60,000 nt of DNA from Hydractinia symbiolongicarpus (GCF_029227915.1 NC_079889.1:188001-248000), one strand, 5' to 3'; shown: positions 26,535 through 40,700, counted from the stretch's first letter. Numbers and translations: made by a program. Notes: a model not told the origin generated them from the letters alone.

Positions 26535-27565
26535 AGCGCTGTCGATGGAGTTCAGAACAGGTTGTCCATGGGAGTTATTGTATGCAGATGATTTGGTTCT
26601 CATAGCAGAGTTGATGGAAGAATTAATTGAAAAGTTTGAGAAGTGGAAGAAAGGACTAGAAGAGAAAGGGCTAAAGGTAAACACAGCAAGTTTAAAGTCA
26701 TGATTAGTAGCATGGCAGCCAAGTGTGACCTTGTAGTTGGGAAGTGGCCTTGTGGAGTTTGCAGGAAAGGGGTTGGTAGTAACTCAATTTTTTGTGAGAC
26801 TTGCAAGCATTGGGTACATAAGAAGTGCAGTAGTATTAGTGGAAGGTTTAGAGCTGTCATTCAGTTTGTATGCAAGCGTTGCAAAGGTGAGATTATAGAG
26901 AATGAAGTATTTCCAGCTTTAATGATGTACAACAGTGGCTCGTTAGAGATAGTTGAGAACTTCTGTTACTTAGGTGATATGTTGGGCAGTGAAGGGGGTG
27001 TTGGAAGAAGTGTTACTTGCAGGATAGGTTCTGCTTGGAAAAAGTTCAGAGAGTTACTTCCTTTGTTGACTAACACAGTCCTGTCAATTGAGGTAAAAGG
27101 TAGGTTGTAGGCCTGTGTAAGAAGTGTTATGTTGTACGGTAGTGAGACATGGGCAGTGAAGCCGGAAGATCTTGACCGCTTAGAAATGAATGATATGAGA
27201 ATGGTTAGGTGGATGTGTAACGCCAGTTTGAGAGACAGAAAGAGTTCAGATGAGCTAAGAAGCAGGCTAAGTCTCCGTAGAATTAAAGATGTTATCCAGA
27301 TGAGAAGATTGAATTGGCTGGGGCACTTGGAAAGAATGGAGGAGGATAATTGGGTAAGAAAGTGTAGAGACTTGATAGTTCCTGGGGCAAAGCCCAGAGG
27401 CAGACCGAGAAAGACTTGGCAGGAGGTTATAAGGACAGACTTGATACAGAGGAAGTTGAGTTTAGATCTAACACAGTCTAGATCAGATTGGAAGAGGGTC
27501 ATTAATATACCAACTCATGCTAGCATGGAAAACAGACGTTAAGCCGAGTATGATGATGATGATGA
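26535..27565 (+). mobile_element. 3' fragment of the same LINE family
   Basis: Closely matches 40300-41334 over about 1 kb, beginning inside the RT near the YADD motif and including the zinc-finger segment (here with the Cys intact: CGVCRKGVG). Ends with the same GCCGAGTATGATGATGATGATG tail. Frameshifts near 26690 and 27100 inactivate it. Clean 5' truncation fits incomplete target-primed reverse transcription. Confidence 0.9.
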
Positions 27566-27656
27566 CACTCCTTTTTTATAAGAGCTGGTTAATGGATCCT
27601 GAAACTTCAAATGAAAATCTCCTTTAAAAGCGATGATTGTATATTCTTTAACAGAA

Positions 27657-27676
27657 GAAGAAGAAGAAGAAGAAGT
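27657..27676. repeat. AAG microsatellite
   Basis: About seven AAG units just downstream of the LINE fragment. Simple repeat. Confidence 0.9.
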
Positions 27677-28384
27677 ATTTATTCTACAGTAATAGCATAC
27701 ATAAGGTGAAAGTCAAATAAGTATCAAATATCTACGGCTATCACAAGATGCTGGCCACCCTTAATATACAAAAAACAAAACAACAAAACAAACAAACAAA
27801 AACATATGCAAAACACAGTAACATATTAAAAGAAAAACAAATGATGACAAACTCAGCAGTACTATGAGAAAAAGAACTGGATCAGAGAAGAAGTTAGTTT
27901 AGGACAAAAATAGTTGTTCAATTTCATGTATAAAAGGAGAATTGAGGTCAAAATGAACTTTTTTGTTTCTTTGTTATAATTTCATTCATACCATAAAAAT
28001 AAAAATGTTCCCAAAAAATTATATAATTTTATCAATTTTTGAGGGAGATATGAGGTTACAAAGTCATTCGGTGATGACGTCACAAGTGTGAGAGTAGCTG
28101 AAGTGCACAAAACACAAAGATGTATGTTTATATTGAAAGAGTGCAGGCCGACAGAAGGATGTCTGAAACGCAGATATATTGTTATACTTAGTGTGTTTGC
28201 TTAGATTTGTCTTTCACCTAACATTTTTATTTTTTTTTGTACATTTTTAACACATCTTCTGAATCAAGGCAGAATATTGCTGCTAGTGAAATACCAGAAA
28301 CTTCTACAGTTACAAAGAAACAATTACACGTTTTTATGATAAGAAACCGATAAAAACATGCATGTACATCATTTGTACATCATT

Positions 28385-28795
28385 TTTTTACTTTGGTAAA
28401 TTTGTTTTCATATCTACGGTGTTTGATAAAAGAAGTTTCCAGAACGGATATATTGAGGCATAATGTGTCAAAGTTGCGATGTTTTGTTATGCATCCAGAA
28501 TCAAGTTTATCACCAAGTAAAGTTTCATATTCATATTCTATCGGCATAATCGTACAAACTGTACATTTGCATCAATGCAGATTTTCTGTCCTACTAGAGT
28601 TAAACTCGTCTTCATCGTCGCTATCATCACTGCTAAAAGAAAACTTTCTTTTCTTCAGTTCTTCTTTGCTATATTCATGCTCTCCAACATATCCACACAA
28701 ATAATCATTATTACTAGCAACGGAACTATCAGAGCTATCTTTGCAAATATCATTAAAAGAGCATAAAGAAACTATGTCGCTGTTAAACTATCTCG
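28385..28795 (-). pseudogene. P2X7-like C-terminal domain protein fragment
   Basis: On the minus strand, one frame runs from about 28795 to a stop near 28385 with a single TGA near 28573. It has an acidic Ser run (FSFSSDDSDDEDEF), then CKCTVCTIMPIEYE, CITKHRNFDTLCLN and ETSFIKHRR. The Cys pattern and the 'CIT-H-F-LCLN-VL' string resemble the zinc-coordinating cytosolic domain of P2X7-related proteins, often found as stand-alone genes in invertebrates. It is interrupted and has no clear ATG. Confidence 0.5.
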
Positions 28796-29125
28796 CATAA
28801 CGTCACATTTGTAATCACGTGACCTTGAAAAACTGCTAATTTTAAGATTGATTTTTGGCCTTTAAAACAAAAACATTTAAACATTTTTTATTTTGATAAG
28901 ACAATGCAATTAACCTTTTACAGTCGTTAAAAACCTTCATTATACCTTTACTGCGTCTGGAAACATCTTTTATTTCAAATAATTTTCAAGGTCGCGAGGA
29001 CTAGGTCCTAATAAATGAGCATACGTCACATTGTGGAGAAAGTTCGTAAGCTTGGTAGCTCGCCTTCTTAAAGTTTTGTTTAGTTACTGTTTGCATTGTT
29101 CGTTGATAAGATGTCCGGTTATACT

Positions 29126-29296
29126 GCGAAGATTATAACTTAGAAAGCTTAGAATCGGATAATTCCCTTCGTGAAAAAGACTTTACAAAGCTACAGCCAT
29201 ACGAGTTCGAACCTCTTGCGTCTTACGAGGGAGAAATTAATAACGATGTAGAAAGTGACGAGGTGTCTTTTACTGACGCAAAGCTATGTTTTTAGT
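29126..29296 (+). pseudogene. P2X7-like N-terminal-type fragment
   Basis: Reads EDYNLESLESDNSLREKDFT then LQPYEFEPLASYEGE and stops at TAG 29294-29296. The 'N-LES-D-PLRE-D-T-L-PY-FEP' string is the usual N-terminus of small P2X7-domain proteins. An upstream ATG (29112, MSGYTA) is in a different frame, one base off. Orientation is opposite to the neighbouring 28385-28795 fragment. Confidence 0.45.
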
Positions 29297-30619
29297 GAAA
29301 GTTTTTCCTTTCTGAAAAATAAGAAATATATTTATTCACTTTTTTTATTTTTTCGTCAAAAACTTTGTCATTTGCTTCAGTAAAAAATCTTTCTTATATA
29401 CTTTACAAGCCAATTTATTTTTATTTCACAGTTCAGCAATATCTTTCCTCCTGTTAGGGTTGATAAAAATGACTATGGTTTGTAACGTGAATATATGTTC
29501 AAACGGATGGCCACATGCTTACTTGAGAGTGTGCATGAACCAAACTAAGTGGTATTTGAAGTTAAACTTTTATTTGACACCTTGAAAATTAGTCGAAAGA
29601 AACTTTGAATTCTCTCATATGTCTTACATGACTTGAACAACAACTGAATGCAAAAATGTAGAAAAACCGTGAATAAATACACATTTGAAAGTTAGATAAT
29701 TACACTTTTGAAAAAAATTTTTGTTTTTTTGTTTTTATATATTATACAATAAATAAATGATTATAATTAAATAAGTGGGTTTTACCCTACACCTCCGCAC
29801 ACACTTTTTTACACAAACATGCAAACAAATTTTATATAATGTTGAAATATTCTCCATGATGGAGAACCATTGAAAAGTGTGATTGAAAGATCAAATAATG
29901 TTTGTGTCGTGATGTCGTGATTATTAGGAGAAAAAAAATTGAATATGCGAAGGCAAGTACAACAATTTAAAAAAAGAAAAACAAGTAAAGCAAGCAGTTT
30001 TTTATTTCTTATGCTTTTTCAAGTACATATAACAGAAATAAGGAAAGAAGTTATTTTCACTGGAGTTCCCCTTTAAAGTAAAAACACGAAAATGCAGTTT
30101 CTTCTTTTGTAAAGACGTTTTGTAGCTAATCTTCGCCTCTATTTTTTCTTTAGTATTGGTTACTCTGTTGTGGGATTGTTTGTTATTATGCTGCAGTCCC
30201 TCCAACTATGTTCCTACCATAAGCTTTTACTTTATGTAACTTTCTGAAGGCATGATGTGGTAGCTTTTTTGACTAACTCGTGCCCTACTTTTAAATCAGG
30301 ATAATCTATTCTAAATTATGCTTAAACAAAAAGACTCGAGTAGGCCTTGATCACATTTGTATATGACAGTAAAGTATACATATTTTTACATCACTATTCT
30401 CTTTGTTAAACTAAACATCAACTATAACAAAAATTTGTACCTTCATCATTGCTGTGAACAAATCAACATATTCAAAGCATTCTTCAAAGCATTCTTCTTT
30501 ACATCAACATTATGCTGATCTAAAGCATCAGATAGTGCAAAAGTTGATGAGTGACTACAAATTATTGAATCTGCAATACATTTATCAGGATATTTGCTTT
30601 TAAATTAAATTTTTCCCAT

Positions 30620-31005
30620 TTAAAGAAATTTTAAAATTTCCTCGATTTCCATCCTTTCAGCTACATTCGATAATGTCTGAAATCCATTTATCCCAGCATC
30701 AGAAAGATCATCTAGACTAGCCAATGCTTTTCTCTGTGTTGGCTTGATTCCATAAAGAATTCTCCACAAAGAGGAATCAGACATGTGTGTAGCACGTTCC
30801 GACACAAATTATCTTTGTAAAAAGCAATTGGCTTGTTATATTTCATGATTAAAATTACATCAGCAACATTTTGTTCATCACTATTTTTAAATGTTATTTT
30901 TTTAACATCATCAGCCAAATCTTGCAGCAGTTCTCTTGAAAATATCCAAAAAAATATCTGAACGCTACCTTCCTGCAGTTTTAAATTACTATTTAGTTTG
31001 TCCAC
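30620..31005 (-). pseudogene. Unrecognised protein fragment with a frameshift
   Basis: Two overlapping minus frames read like one protein: IFFWIFSRELLQDLADDVKK then IMKYNKPIAFYKDNL (31005 side), and after a shift near 30800 SDSSLWRILYGIKPTQRKAL then LDDLSDAGINGFQTL. Composition is protein-like and unlike surrounding AT-rich spacer. No family assigned; probably a decayed gene or transposon ORF. Confidence 0.4.
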
Positions 31006-32976
31006 TATGTATGTTACACACTTTAGCCCTTGCCTCCTCTGCTCAAAAATAAGACAAGCTATGCATACAACTGTAAGAAAACTTGTAAACTCTCCTAATA
31101 ATTATCTTAAAAGAGAACACTAGTAACACAAGGCAAAGATCAGATGGTCTTTATTTTGATCAATTTAGCCATGATAACTCACTACTTACCGAAATTAACC
31201 AATACACTACCCCAAAGCCGTAAACAACCAAAAATGATAAAAAAAGAAGAAAATTTTTTTGATAACACCAACATACACAAAACAAATATGCTTTGTCTCC
31301 TTTTTTGTGTTTGTTTATTTTTACATGTCTTTTAGGAAAAAGTGCCTTCTTCTTGTATGCTTCCTATTTATTCTTGCTGATTGCCTGCTGACTTAGCTAG
31401 CTTATGAAATATATTTTTGTCAGAATTTAATTTCACAATTTTGCGAAGAAAAAAAATTTTTTCTTTATATATTTTTACAAATGGAAAATTTTGCATGTTT
31501 AACATTTTTTTTTCAACGAATAGAATTGATGACATTGATTGTTCCATTATAACAGTCACCATTTAAAATTTTGAACAAAGTTTAAGCCATTTCCTTTTTT
31601 TTTCTCTATGTACTTTTTATTCCCACATTTATAAGCACAATTTATAGTGAAAGGTGCATGCCGAATAAAAGGAGAAAACATTTAAAGCAGTTAAAACGGT
31701 GAATTAAAGTATGTTTTATTGTCTGTAATTTTTTAGTGTATTTGATTTAAGAAAATAAAAATATGGCAGATTTGAAATGTAAACAAAGTTGCAGCAGTTG
31801 TATAATTTAAAACCTTTCTTTTACCATGCTTTAGATTGTTCAAGCAGAAACGATTCCAAAACCTTTCAAATAAGTTTAAAAACAATGCAATTAATAAATA
31901 ATTTAAAACAAAATGATATTTAGCCTTGGCAGCCAAGCAAAACCAGGTATCTTGAAATAATTTATGTAATTCTTAGCTAATCAGAATGCACGGATTGTAC
32001 CTTAAGTTTTTTCTCAGATACTTGTTTTTTTTCTGGTATTACCCAAATTTGTTAAAATTAGTACCAGTAAAACCCACTTCCCTCGAGAAACAAAAGGGGA
32101 AATATAATGTAAAATAAAAACTATTAATGACTAGCAAAGTACAATTTTTGGTACTTTGTATGGACTTAAAAGGACATTGTCCATAAGATTTGTAGTATCA
32201 GAATATTTGAAACAGGAGGTGACTTGGCAAAATTAAACACTATTAATTTTAAATAATCATGAAGAATTTAGAAATTTCCTATCATTTGTACTTTTCTATC
32301 TTAATGTTTGAAATTTAAATATTTATTTTTTCATTGGTTAGCTTTCTGACAAAAATAGAGAAAAAATGTTAGTATTATTATCAAGGAAAGATTCGGTAAA
32401 AACACTACCTTTAATTAAACTTAAAAATTAGCAACAAGAGAAAAAAAACAATCCCTAAAAAAAGTACCGGATTGTAAGAACAATTCTAATAATCAATTTT
32501 GGGTTGGACCAGAGTGGTCTATATACTATTTTAAAAAGAATTTTTTGAAAATTAAACTTTCCCATGATTTTAGCGTTTTTGTTTCAATGTTGTATTAAAT
32601 GTGAATACATAATCAACTTTGTTTTTCACGATTGATCTCTTAGCAGTATTCATGTACACATTTTATTTATTTATTATCATAATACATTTTTTCACTATAC
32701 AGTTTTATTTTCTCATAGTTTTTTCATGAAGTTCAGAAAAATTATATTCATATTTGTATAGAGTTTTCCATTTTGAATTGAGTATTTAAATTTTGGAGGT
32801 CAAAAAATAGAATTTTAAATGTACATTGTACAAAACATTTGTATCTTAACTTTTGAATTAATAATTTCTTCTTTGTAAATATTTCCGTTTGGTAAGGAAT
32901 TTGAAAGATGTGGAAGTGTTTTAACCTGCCGAAGATGAAGAGTTCTCGGTGAGCATGATTATCTTTAACGTGTGTA
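31006..32976. other. Intergenic, AT-rich
   Basis: No gene supported; short frames only, no codon pattern or domain seen. Confidence 0.5.
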
Positions 32977-33132
32977 CTCATCATCATCATCATCATTCTC
33001 GGCTTAACGTCCGTTTTCCATGCTAGCATGGGTTGGAAGTTGGTATATTAATGACCCTCTTCCAATCTGATCCAGACTGTGTTAGATCTAAACTCACCTT
33101 CCTCTGTATCAAGTCTGTCCTTATAACCTTCT
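32977..33132 (-). mobile_element. Very short 3' LINE fragment, minus strand
   Basis: Reverse complement of the last about 150 bp of the LINE: CATCATCATCATCATCATTC tail, then TCGGCTTAACGTCC and on to the region encoding the IRTDLIQRK segment. Third copy in the window, opposite orientation. Confidence 0.88.
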
Positions 33133-34688
33133 GTATTGTCGACAAATTAAAAAAACATAACAAATAAAATAAATTTGATTTGAGAAAACAATCTATAATA
33201 CACATTCAGATTGTCTTTGCTCACATTGACACTTGAAAATTAATAAGTTTTATGTCAATGTGCTTCAAAAACACATCAGCTAACCCTTGCTAATATGGCT
33301 AGTTTTTTAAGCGTTTGCAAATTTATAAAATCTATAATATTGGTTGTAGTTTCTGATTAGACTATTTCATTCCTTTTCCATTCCATCTCCCGCAAATTTA
33401 AGTTCCTGAGTCATGTGTTAACATTGCATTGGTGACATTAAACAAAGAGCAACCCTACGTTCCTGCTCGAACCATTTTAAAATAAATTATTGCCATCTGA
33501 AAGTAGGAAATGCTAACTTTTTTTTGAACACAATTTAACTATCTGTGACGTCCCTAACATGATCAACCGAACTGTGTTTTTAATTGTTGTACCAAAGAAT
33601 GTTTCAAGCCTTTTGGTTTAGTCATTTAAACCCTTTAAGCAAATCTTAGTGCACAAAATAAACTTCTAGTTTCAATATTTTATAAAATTTATCATTGCTT
33701 AATTTTTTTGAAATCTTAATTTTTTTATTCATTTAAAAGTAAATAACACCATTGTCCTAAAGAACAAGTCTCTCTCACCCTTCCTCATTTTTACCCTTTC
33801 CTCTCTCCAACTGTTTTGTTTTTTATCATTTTGTTCTTTATGGTGATCAACTTCTTTAAATCCTTTCAATCTATATTTAATTATTTAGTTCATTAATTTA
33901 CAGAAACAAAGATTAAATGCTCAAGATTGCTAATTATTAAAGCTATGCTACAAAAAATCTTTACGTACATGTGACATGCTTATTGGGAAGTACGTAAAGT
34001 TGCCTAAGCGTTTACAAAGATTTTCTTACAAACAAAAATTTTTTTCATAAAAAACTGTTTGTATGTCAGAAGAAAGATAGAAGAAGGAAAAATTGCGTAA
34101 TAGCTTACGATTCTATTTTCAAAAGTGCACAATTTAAAAAATGTCAATCAAAACCAATACAAACTATAATGAATATATTTTTGTATATCAAGAAAGAGCT
34201 TTGTTTTGCATAAAGTAAAGTTGAGATGAAAGCACCACTGTGAGATCTATCAAGATTTTTAGGTTTAGCCTACAAAACAATTAATAAAGCAGGGGGCAAA
34301 CATGTCTGAACCACAAATCAAGAAACGAGAAGTAAATTTACGTGATTTTGGTAAGAGAGTTACGTGAACAAAACTATGTAACATGAACAAAACCTCCTGT
34401 AAGGAGCGTTTTTTACATAACCTTTTTGTAGGACCTTACGTTTAAATTTGATTTAATTATTAAATTTCAGTCAGGGGTTTATTTTTTCAAATTGTTTAGT
34501 AATCCATGGATAAAGTCAGGTTTTATAAAGGCCTGGTTGTGTTGTTATAACATATTCTTAGTCCATGCAGCCAAGTCATTCAAAAAGATACAGCAAAGCA
34601 AAGACTGTGAATAACTATTTAGTTTTGTGGTGAACTTTTTGCAACTACTGTGCATATAAATAAAGTTAAATATTTTTCCAGGTCATGG
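33133..34688. other. 5' flank of the TSP1 gene
   Basis: No supported coding. Promoter not identified. Confidence 0.4.
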
Positions 34689-34736
34689 ATGATTTCAAAG
34701 ATGACACACTACTTCATCTTTTTAACTTGGCTTCAG
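34689..34736 (+). CDS. TSP1 gene exon 1: signal peptide
   Basis: MISKMTHYFIFLTWLQ, then phase 0 GTGCGT donor; with exon 2 it gives a typical leader. A rival ATG at 34685 in another frame opens MDDFKDD but meets a stop in exon 2, so it is rejected. Confidence 0.7.
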
Positions 34737-37700
34737 GTGCGTTGGTATTTTACATTTTTTAGCACATTAGTACATTTTAGAGGATTATTTATGGATTATG
34801 ATTTTAGCTGTATAATTTGTTCTAAATTTTCAGTACTAGTATGTTTGTTTTAAATTTCTAGATTGTAGCAGGATCAGATTTATCACCTTCAAACAGTGGC
34901 TCTCAGCGAACTGAATGTAAGCTTGAACCATTTTTTTCCTTAGTAAAATACTTTGGTTTGCTTTAGCTACAACAGTTTAATATTTTTATGCTGGGTTATG
35001 ATTTTTTTTTGGATGATAATGATTGTCATAATTAAAAATACAGTGGACTTCTGGTAAATTAATTTTCAAGTGAGCTATCTATTAATTTGAAGAACTAATG
35101 AAATAACCAGCATTTGTAATTTAATCGTTTAAAAATAAGAGTAGTTTCCACTGCTATAATATATCGTATACAATTGTATATATGTGCAAGATATTGTACA
35201 GATGTAACCACACTGCACAAGTCTGAAACAGTTTTTCCCAGTTGAAATAATCCTATTATGCTTGTATACAAATTCAACATGTTTCTTTTAGTAAATTGCA
35301 GCAAAACGTTGCCACAATGGATAGGTTTTGATGACTCAAATTACACTCAAGGTGAATTGTTGGAGAACAATGGAATGATGGTTTATCCATTTGATGCATT
35401 TGGTAAATCTTATTTACCCTTCCTTAAGCCATGAGAGTTTATCATTATTTTGGGGCTTCAAAGAAGATGTGGTGGATACATATTTCCTACCTAATTTTAC
35501 CTCAGTTTTACTGTTTGTTAAACTTTTATTGCTTGTGACAAGCATTTGAATTAATATCCTTTTGTTATTATTTTTTTCTAGTTGCAAACTTATTATCTTT
35601 ATTTATGACCAAACAGGGCAAAATAGTGAATCAAATTTTTTATCAAGAGGGATTTTAATTGTTTCTAAATGCAGCAATAAGAAAATACTGAGCATTTTTA
35701 AAATTATTACTGCTGTTATTGGGTGATTGAAATGAAAGAAACATTGGTGAGTAAAAATCCAAAGTGTTAAACTAACAGCGTAGTTAAAAATATTATGTTG
35801 GCTAATCAAAAATAATTGTGTCATGATCATTTTCACGATCATATAAAATAGTAAAGTCGTGTTCGTCAAGATGCAATTGTTTCACTCGAGTACTATATAA
35901 TTTTTAAAGTATTCTCTTTTAAAAATTATGCGCTAGTCAGTTTATATTTGCTTTGCTTATTTTAAAAGGGTCCAAAGCTAACTCAATTAAGTTTGGTGTT
36001 CACATATTGTTGATAAAAATGTATTCCACGCTATTAAAGATTCAGTTTTTTTTTAAACTGAAATCTACACGTAGCTATGCTGCTTTAAACATCAAAGTCA
36101 TTCTTTTGAAATTTAATATACCATAATTCATGGGGTGTGGCAATGGCGGCCCAAACTTTTTTGCTAAAAAATGATGATGGAATATTTTTTTAAGTTTGTG
36201 GAGTTCCCTATAGCTAATGAGATTGTGGAAGAAAGTTTATACAGAAAAACTTGTAAATTTTTCTTTAGAGTTAAACAAACAACTAAACTAAACAATGTTG
36301 TATTTACATGTATTTACATTTACACAAATTTCAATTTTTTATGAAATAATTGCTTTTTTATTTTATTTTTTCAGATGCACTTTTACAAGAGCACAACTCA
36401 CATTCGGTTTTACTTTCGTATAATGTATAATCTATTAAAATAAGCTCTCCATATGCAGAGGATAACAGCATGCATACGAAAATGATTTATCTTTTAAAAA
36501 AAACACCTGTGCAGAGTGTTATTTAGAATGATTAAAGAAATTTATAGCATGTAGAAAATTTGACGACCTTGTACACATTTTAAAAATCTCAATCAAAATA
36601 AATTTTATAAAGATCAAATTAATCTGAGAACTCTCTTAGAAAAAAAGTTTGTTTGTGTCAAGGAAAAAAAAGTTGTACATGTTATGTTAAAGAAACTATT
36701 TTTATGATAAAAATTTACAAGGCTTTAAAAACTATCTTGATTTGCCTTCATTGCCTCCCTGTATTTTATTCACGTTTCTTCTTCCTCCCTAGAACTCATA
36801 GTGTTATCGACTACATCTTCTATGCTACTTGTCACATTTTTGCTAGAAGTTTTTCCAATAAAACGTCAGCTTCGTTTTTAGTTTTCTTGGCCTTGCAAAA
36901 TAATTTATCTTGTTCCTTCATTAAACATTTTTCAATCTTGTTGATTCATATGTGCACCCACTCAAACTGAAGGATTTGTTTTCCCCAAGTAATTAATGTT
37001 AATGTTTTCAAAAATGATTGTTTCCTTATATAACTCACTTTGTCTTGAGAATAGTTTTGAACACGTTTTTTTTTAACTCTTTAGGGTTGTTGTAAATGCA
37101 ACAAAGCAAAACAACCTTTTGCCTTTCGTGTAAACATTTCCATCCAGATACACTTAATGTACTTAGATTCACGACCAACTCACTTCATGTAGTTTGATTT
37201 TTTAGAGATATAAACTGTTACACCTTCTTCTTTGCTTTTAAATTTTAACACAAGTATTCAGAAAACATGCATTTGATATGAAACTCACAAACAAATAATA
37301 CCGCTGATCTAGTCTTACGAAGTGAACAATATGTTATCAGCAAGACTTCACGCATTAGCCATTAAACTTCTTTGTTCATCACAAGTTGTATGTTAAAGTA
37401 TCTGCCACTTTTTTGTCTTCAGTGTGTTGCTATGCCTAACAGATTTTGGGTTTCTCAGGCATTGAACAACGTATCATTTATTAACCTTGTACGTATCAGA
37501 TGCAGGTAGTTATGTGCCAAGAAGCTTTGTCTGCACAAGAATTCATTGTGAGCCATGTACAATGTTACGAAATTTTTTTAAATCTTTAACATGGTTCTAA
37601 TATTCATAATTTATTAAAGGGAACATGAAATAGATGAAGAATTTATTTTTGATGTAAAAATTTTCTTTGTAGGATGCAGTGGAAGAGTTATGTCGCTTCA

Positions 37701-40700
37701 GAGTACTGAAAATTTAGATATAATTGACCTTTTTATTGAAAATACTAAAGGTGAACAAACAGAGGTATGGTGCTATTTAAGTCAAATGCATAAATTAAAA
37801 TATTGAAGTGTAAATCTATACATGAAATTAAAAAAAAATTTTTTGTACTGTAATTAAAAATTATTTTCAGGTTCAGGTTTAATTGATTTTGCATCTAATC
37901 TATCATTTAAGAAAGCCAATTCTTTTTTGCAAAGTAAAATTGTCCTGTCTTTGTAAACAGAAGTATTTTCCCAAATCTTTTAGAAATTCTAGTTAAGCTT
38001 AACAGACGGTACAGACCCTCAAAATATTATATTTGAACACCAGAACACCCTGTTAACCTTATTTGGTAGTGGGCTTCTTCAGGCTTTGAAAGTATTGGGG
38101 TATAAAGTTCTCGCTGTCCATAAATTTTAAGACTGCATTTATACTTATTACATATGCTAACTACAAATGTAGAATGAGGCAGAATAATTGAATGACTGTA
38201 ATTATTTCAGCATTTCTTGTGTGAAAATTTAAATTTTTGAAAATACCATTGCCTTTTGAAATTGTAATTGAGAAGGTTTTGGGCAATAATTTTCCATTCT
38301 ATTTTGATTTTCTCTTAGTGATATATAATTTATGACATATGTTCTGCTAAATTCTAATCCAATATCATCAGATTAGAATTTGCAGCATTTTCTATTATAT
38401 AGAGATTCACTTTTGTTTTGAGCAATGTAGGAGGGCAAGGTATAAGCTTTTTTGGATTGGTAATAGTGATGGATATGGAGGAGTTGGCATATTCGTTTCA
38501 GAGAAGTGGGTAGAAAAAGTAATAGATGTTATGCGTTTTAATAGTCGTATTATAGTGATAAAGTTTTTGATAGGTAATAGGATTGTCACTTTTCTGTCAG
38601 TTTATGCTCCACAGTGTGGACTCAGTGAGGAAGATAAAGATAAGTTTTATGATGAGTTAATAGCAGTCACATCAAAGTTTGGAGACAATGAAGTTGTCAT
38701 GGTGGGCGGCGACTTTAATGGCCATGTTGGGAAGTCATCTGAAGGTTATAGAGGTGTGCATGGAGGCTATGGATTTGGGAGCAGAAATAAGGAAGGGGAG
38801 AGAGTGCTTGGGTTTGGAATGGCAACGGACATGGTGGTTTGCAACACATCATTCAATAAAAGACAGAGTAGGCTGATAACATATGAGTCAGGTGGTTGTA
38901 AGACACAGATAGATTACTTCCTGGTTAGAAAGTCAGACAAGAAAGTGGTGAAGGATGTGAAAGTTATATCGGGGGAAGAGTGTGTTTCCCAGCAGAGGTT
39001 GCTGGTTTGTGATATTATCTTGAAGAGTGTTAAAGAAGCCAAGGGAAAGTACAGGCCCCGTCAAAAAGTCTGGAAGATGAAGGAAGAGATTGTAGCAAGA
39101 CAATTTAGTGCAAAAGTTCAGCAGTTAGCCCACAATGGTCAATGTGATAGTGACAATGTTGAAAGTACTTGGACTACTTTGAAGAATTGTCTTCTAGAAG
39201 CTTCTGATGATACCTGTGGGTGGACGAAAGGACCAGCTAGACATAGACTGACTTGGTGGTGGAATAATGAGGTTGACCAGTGTATAAAGGAAAAGAGGAA
39301 ACTTTGGAAAGAGTGGAAGTCAGGTGGTAGTAAAAATATTTACTTAGAAGCTAAGCGTCGTGCTCGTACAGCAGTACAGCAATAAGGCAAAATCAGAAGC
39401 AGAGAGAAACAGATTTGCAGATGTGTTAAGAAGGGAAGACCAGCGCAATGAGGTATTCAAGATAGCAAAGCAAATGAAGAAGATTAATCAAGATGTTGTA
39501 GGTGAGAATTGTATACGTAATGATGAAGGTGTTTTGGCTAGCACTGAGGAGGAGAAAAGGGTAGCTTGGAAGAATTATTATCAGAGGTTGCTTAACACCG
39601 AGTTTGATTGGGACGAGGATAATTTGTCTGATGATGATGTTGTTGAAGGGCCAGCTATGCAGATCAAGACAGAATAGGTAGTGGAGGCTATTAGAAAATT
39701 GAAGATTAACAAGGCTGCAGGAGTATCAGGTTTTGTTGCAGAGATGGTAAAAGCATTTAGATATATTGGAGTTGAGCTTATTACAAGTCTTGCTAACCAG
39801 ATTATAAGGATGGTGCTATTCCGAGGGAGTGGCAGTCGAGTGTAATAGTGAATTGTTTCAAGGGCAAGGGTGATACATTAGAAAGGGGTAACTATAGAGG
39901 TTTGAAGTTGGTTGATCAAGTAATGAAATTATTGAAAGAGTGATTGATAAGTTACTTAGAGAAAGAAAGATGCAATTTGGTTTTGTTCCAGGGCGTGGCA
40001 CTACAGATGCAATATTTTTACTCATACAGCTTCAGGAAAAGTATTTAGGAAAGAGAAAGAATCTCTATTTTGCCTTTGTAGATTTAGAGAAAGCTTTTGA
40101 TAGAGTGCCACGTAAAGTTATTTGGTGGGCTATGAGAAAATTAGGTGTGAATGAGTGGCTAGTTACGTTGGTACAGTCTATGTACAGCAATGCTAGAAGT
40201 CGTGTCAGGATTAACGATTCACTTAGTGATGAATTTAGTGTAAATGTTGGTGTACATCAGGGTTCTGTACTTAGCCTTTTGTTGTTTGTTCTAGTCTTAG
40301 AAGCGCTGTCGATGGAGTTCAGAACAGGTTGTCCATGGGAGTTATTGTATGCAGATGATTTGGTTCTCATAGCAGAGGCGATGGAAGAATTAGTTGAAAA
40401 GTTTGAGAAGTGGAAGAAAGGACTAGAAGAGAAAGGGCTAAAGGTAAACACAGCAAAGTCTAAATTCTTGATTAGTAGCATTGCAGCCAAGTGTGACCTT
40501 GTAGTTGTGAAGTGGCCTTGTGGAGTTTACAGGAAAGGGGTTGGTAGTAACTCAATTTTTTGTGAGACTTGCAAGCATTGGGTACATAAGAAGTGCAGTA
40601 GTATTAGTGGAAGGTTAAGAGCTGACATTCAGTTTGTATGCAAGCGTTGCAAAGGTGAGATTATAGAGAATGAAGTATTTCCAGCTTTAATGATGTACAA

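Noticed and set aside
26418-26860. Minus-strand frames over the LINE fragment
   Set aside because: They are antisense shadows of the reverse-transcriptase region.
36653-36970. 105-residue open frame
   Set aside because: Starts at a non-ATG codon, low-complexity, no splice links or homology pattern.
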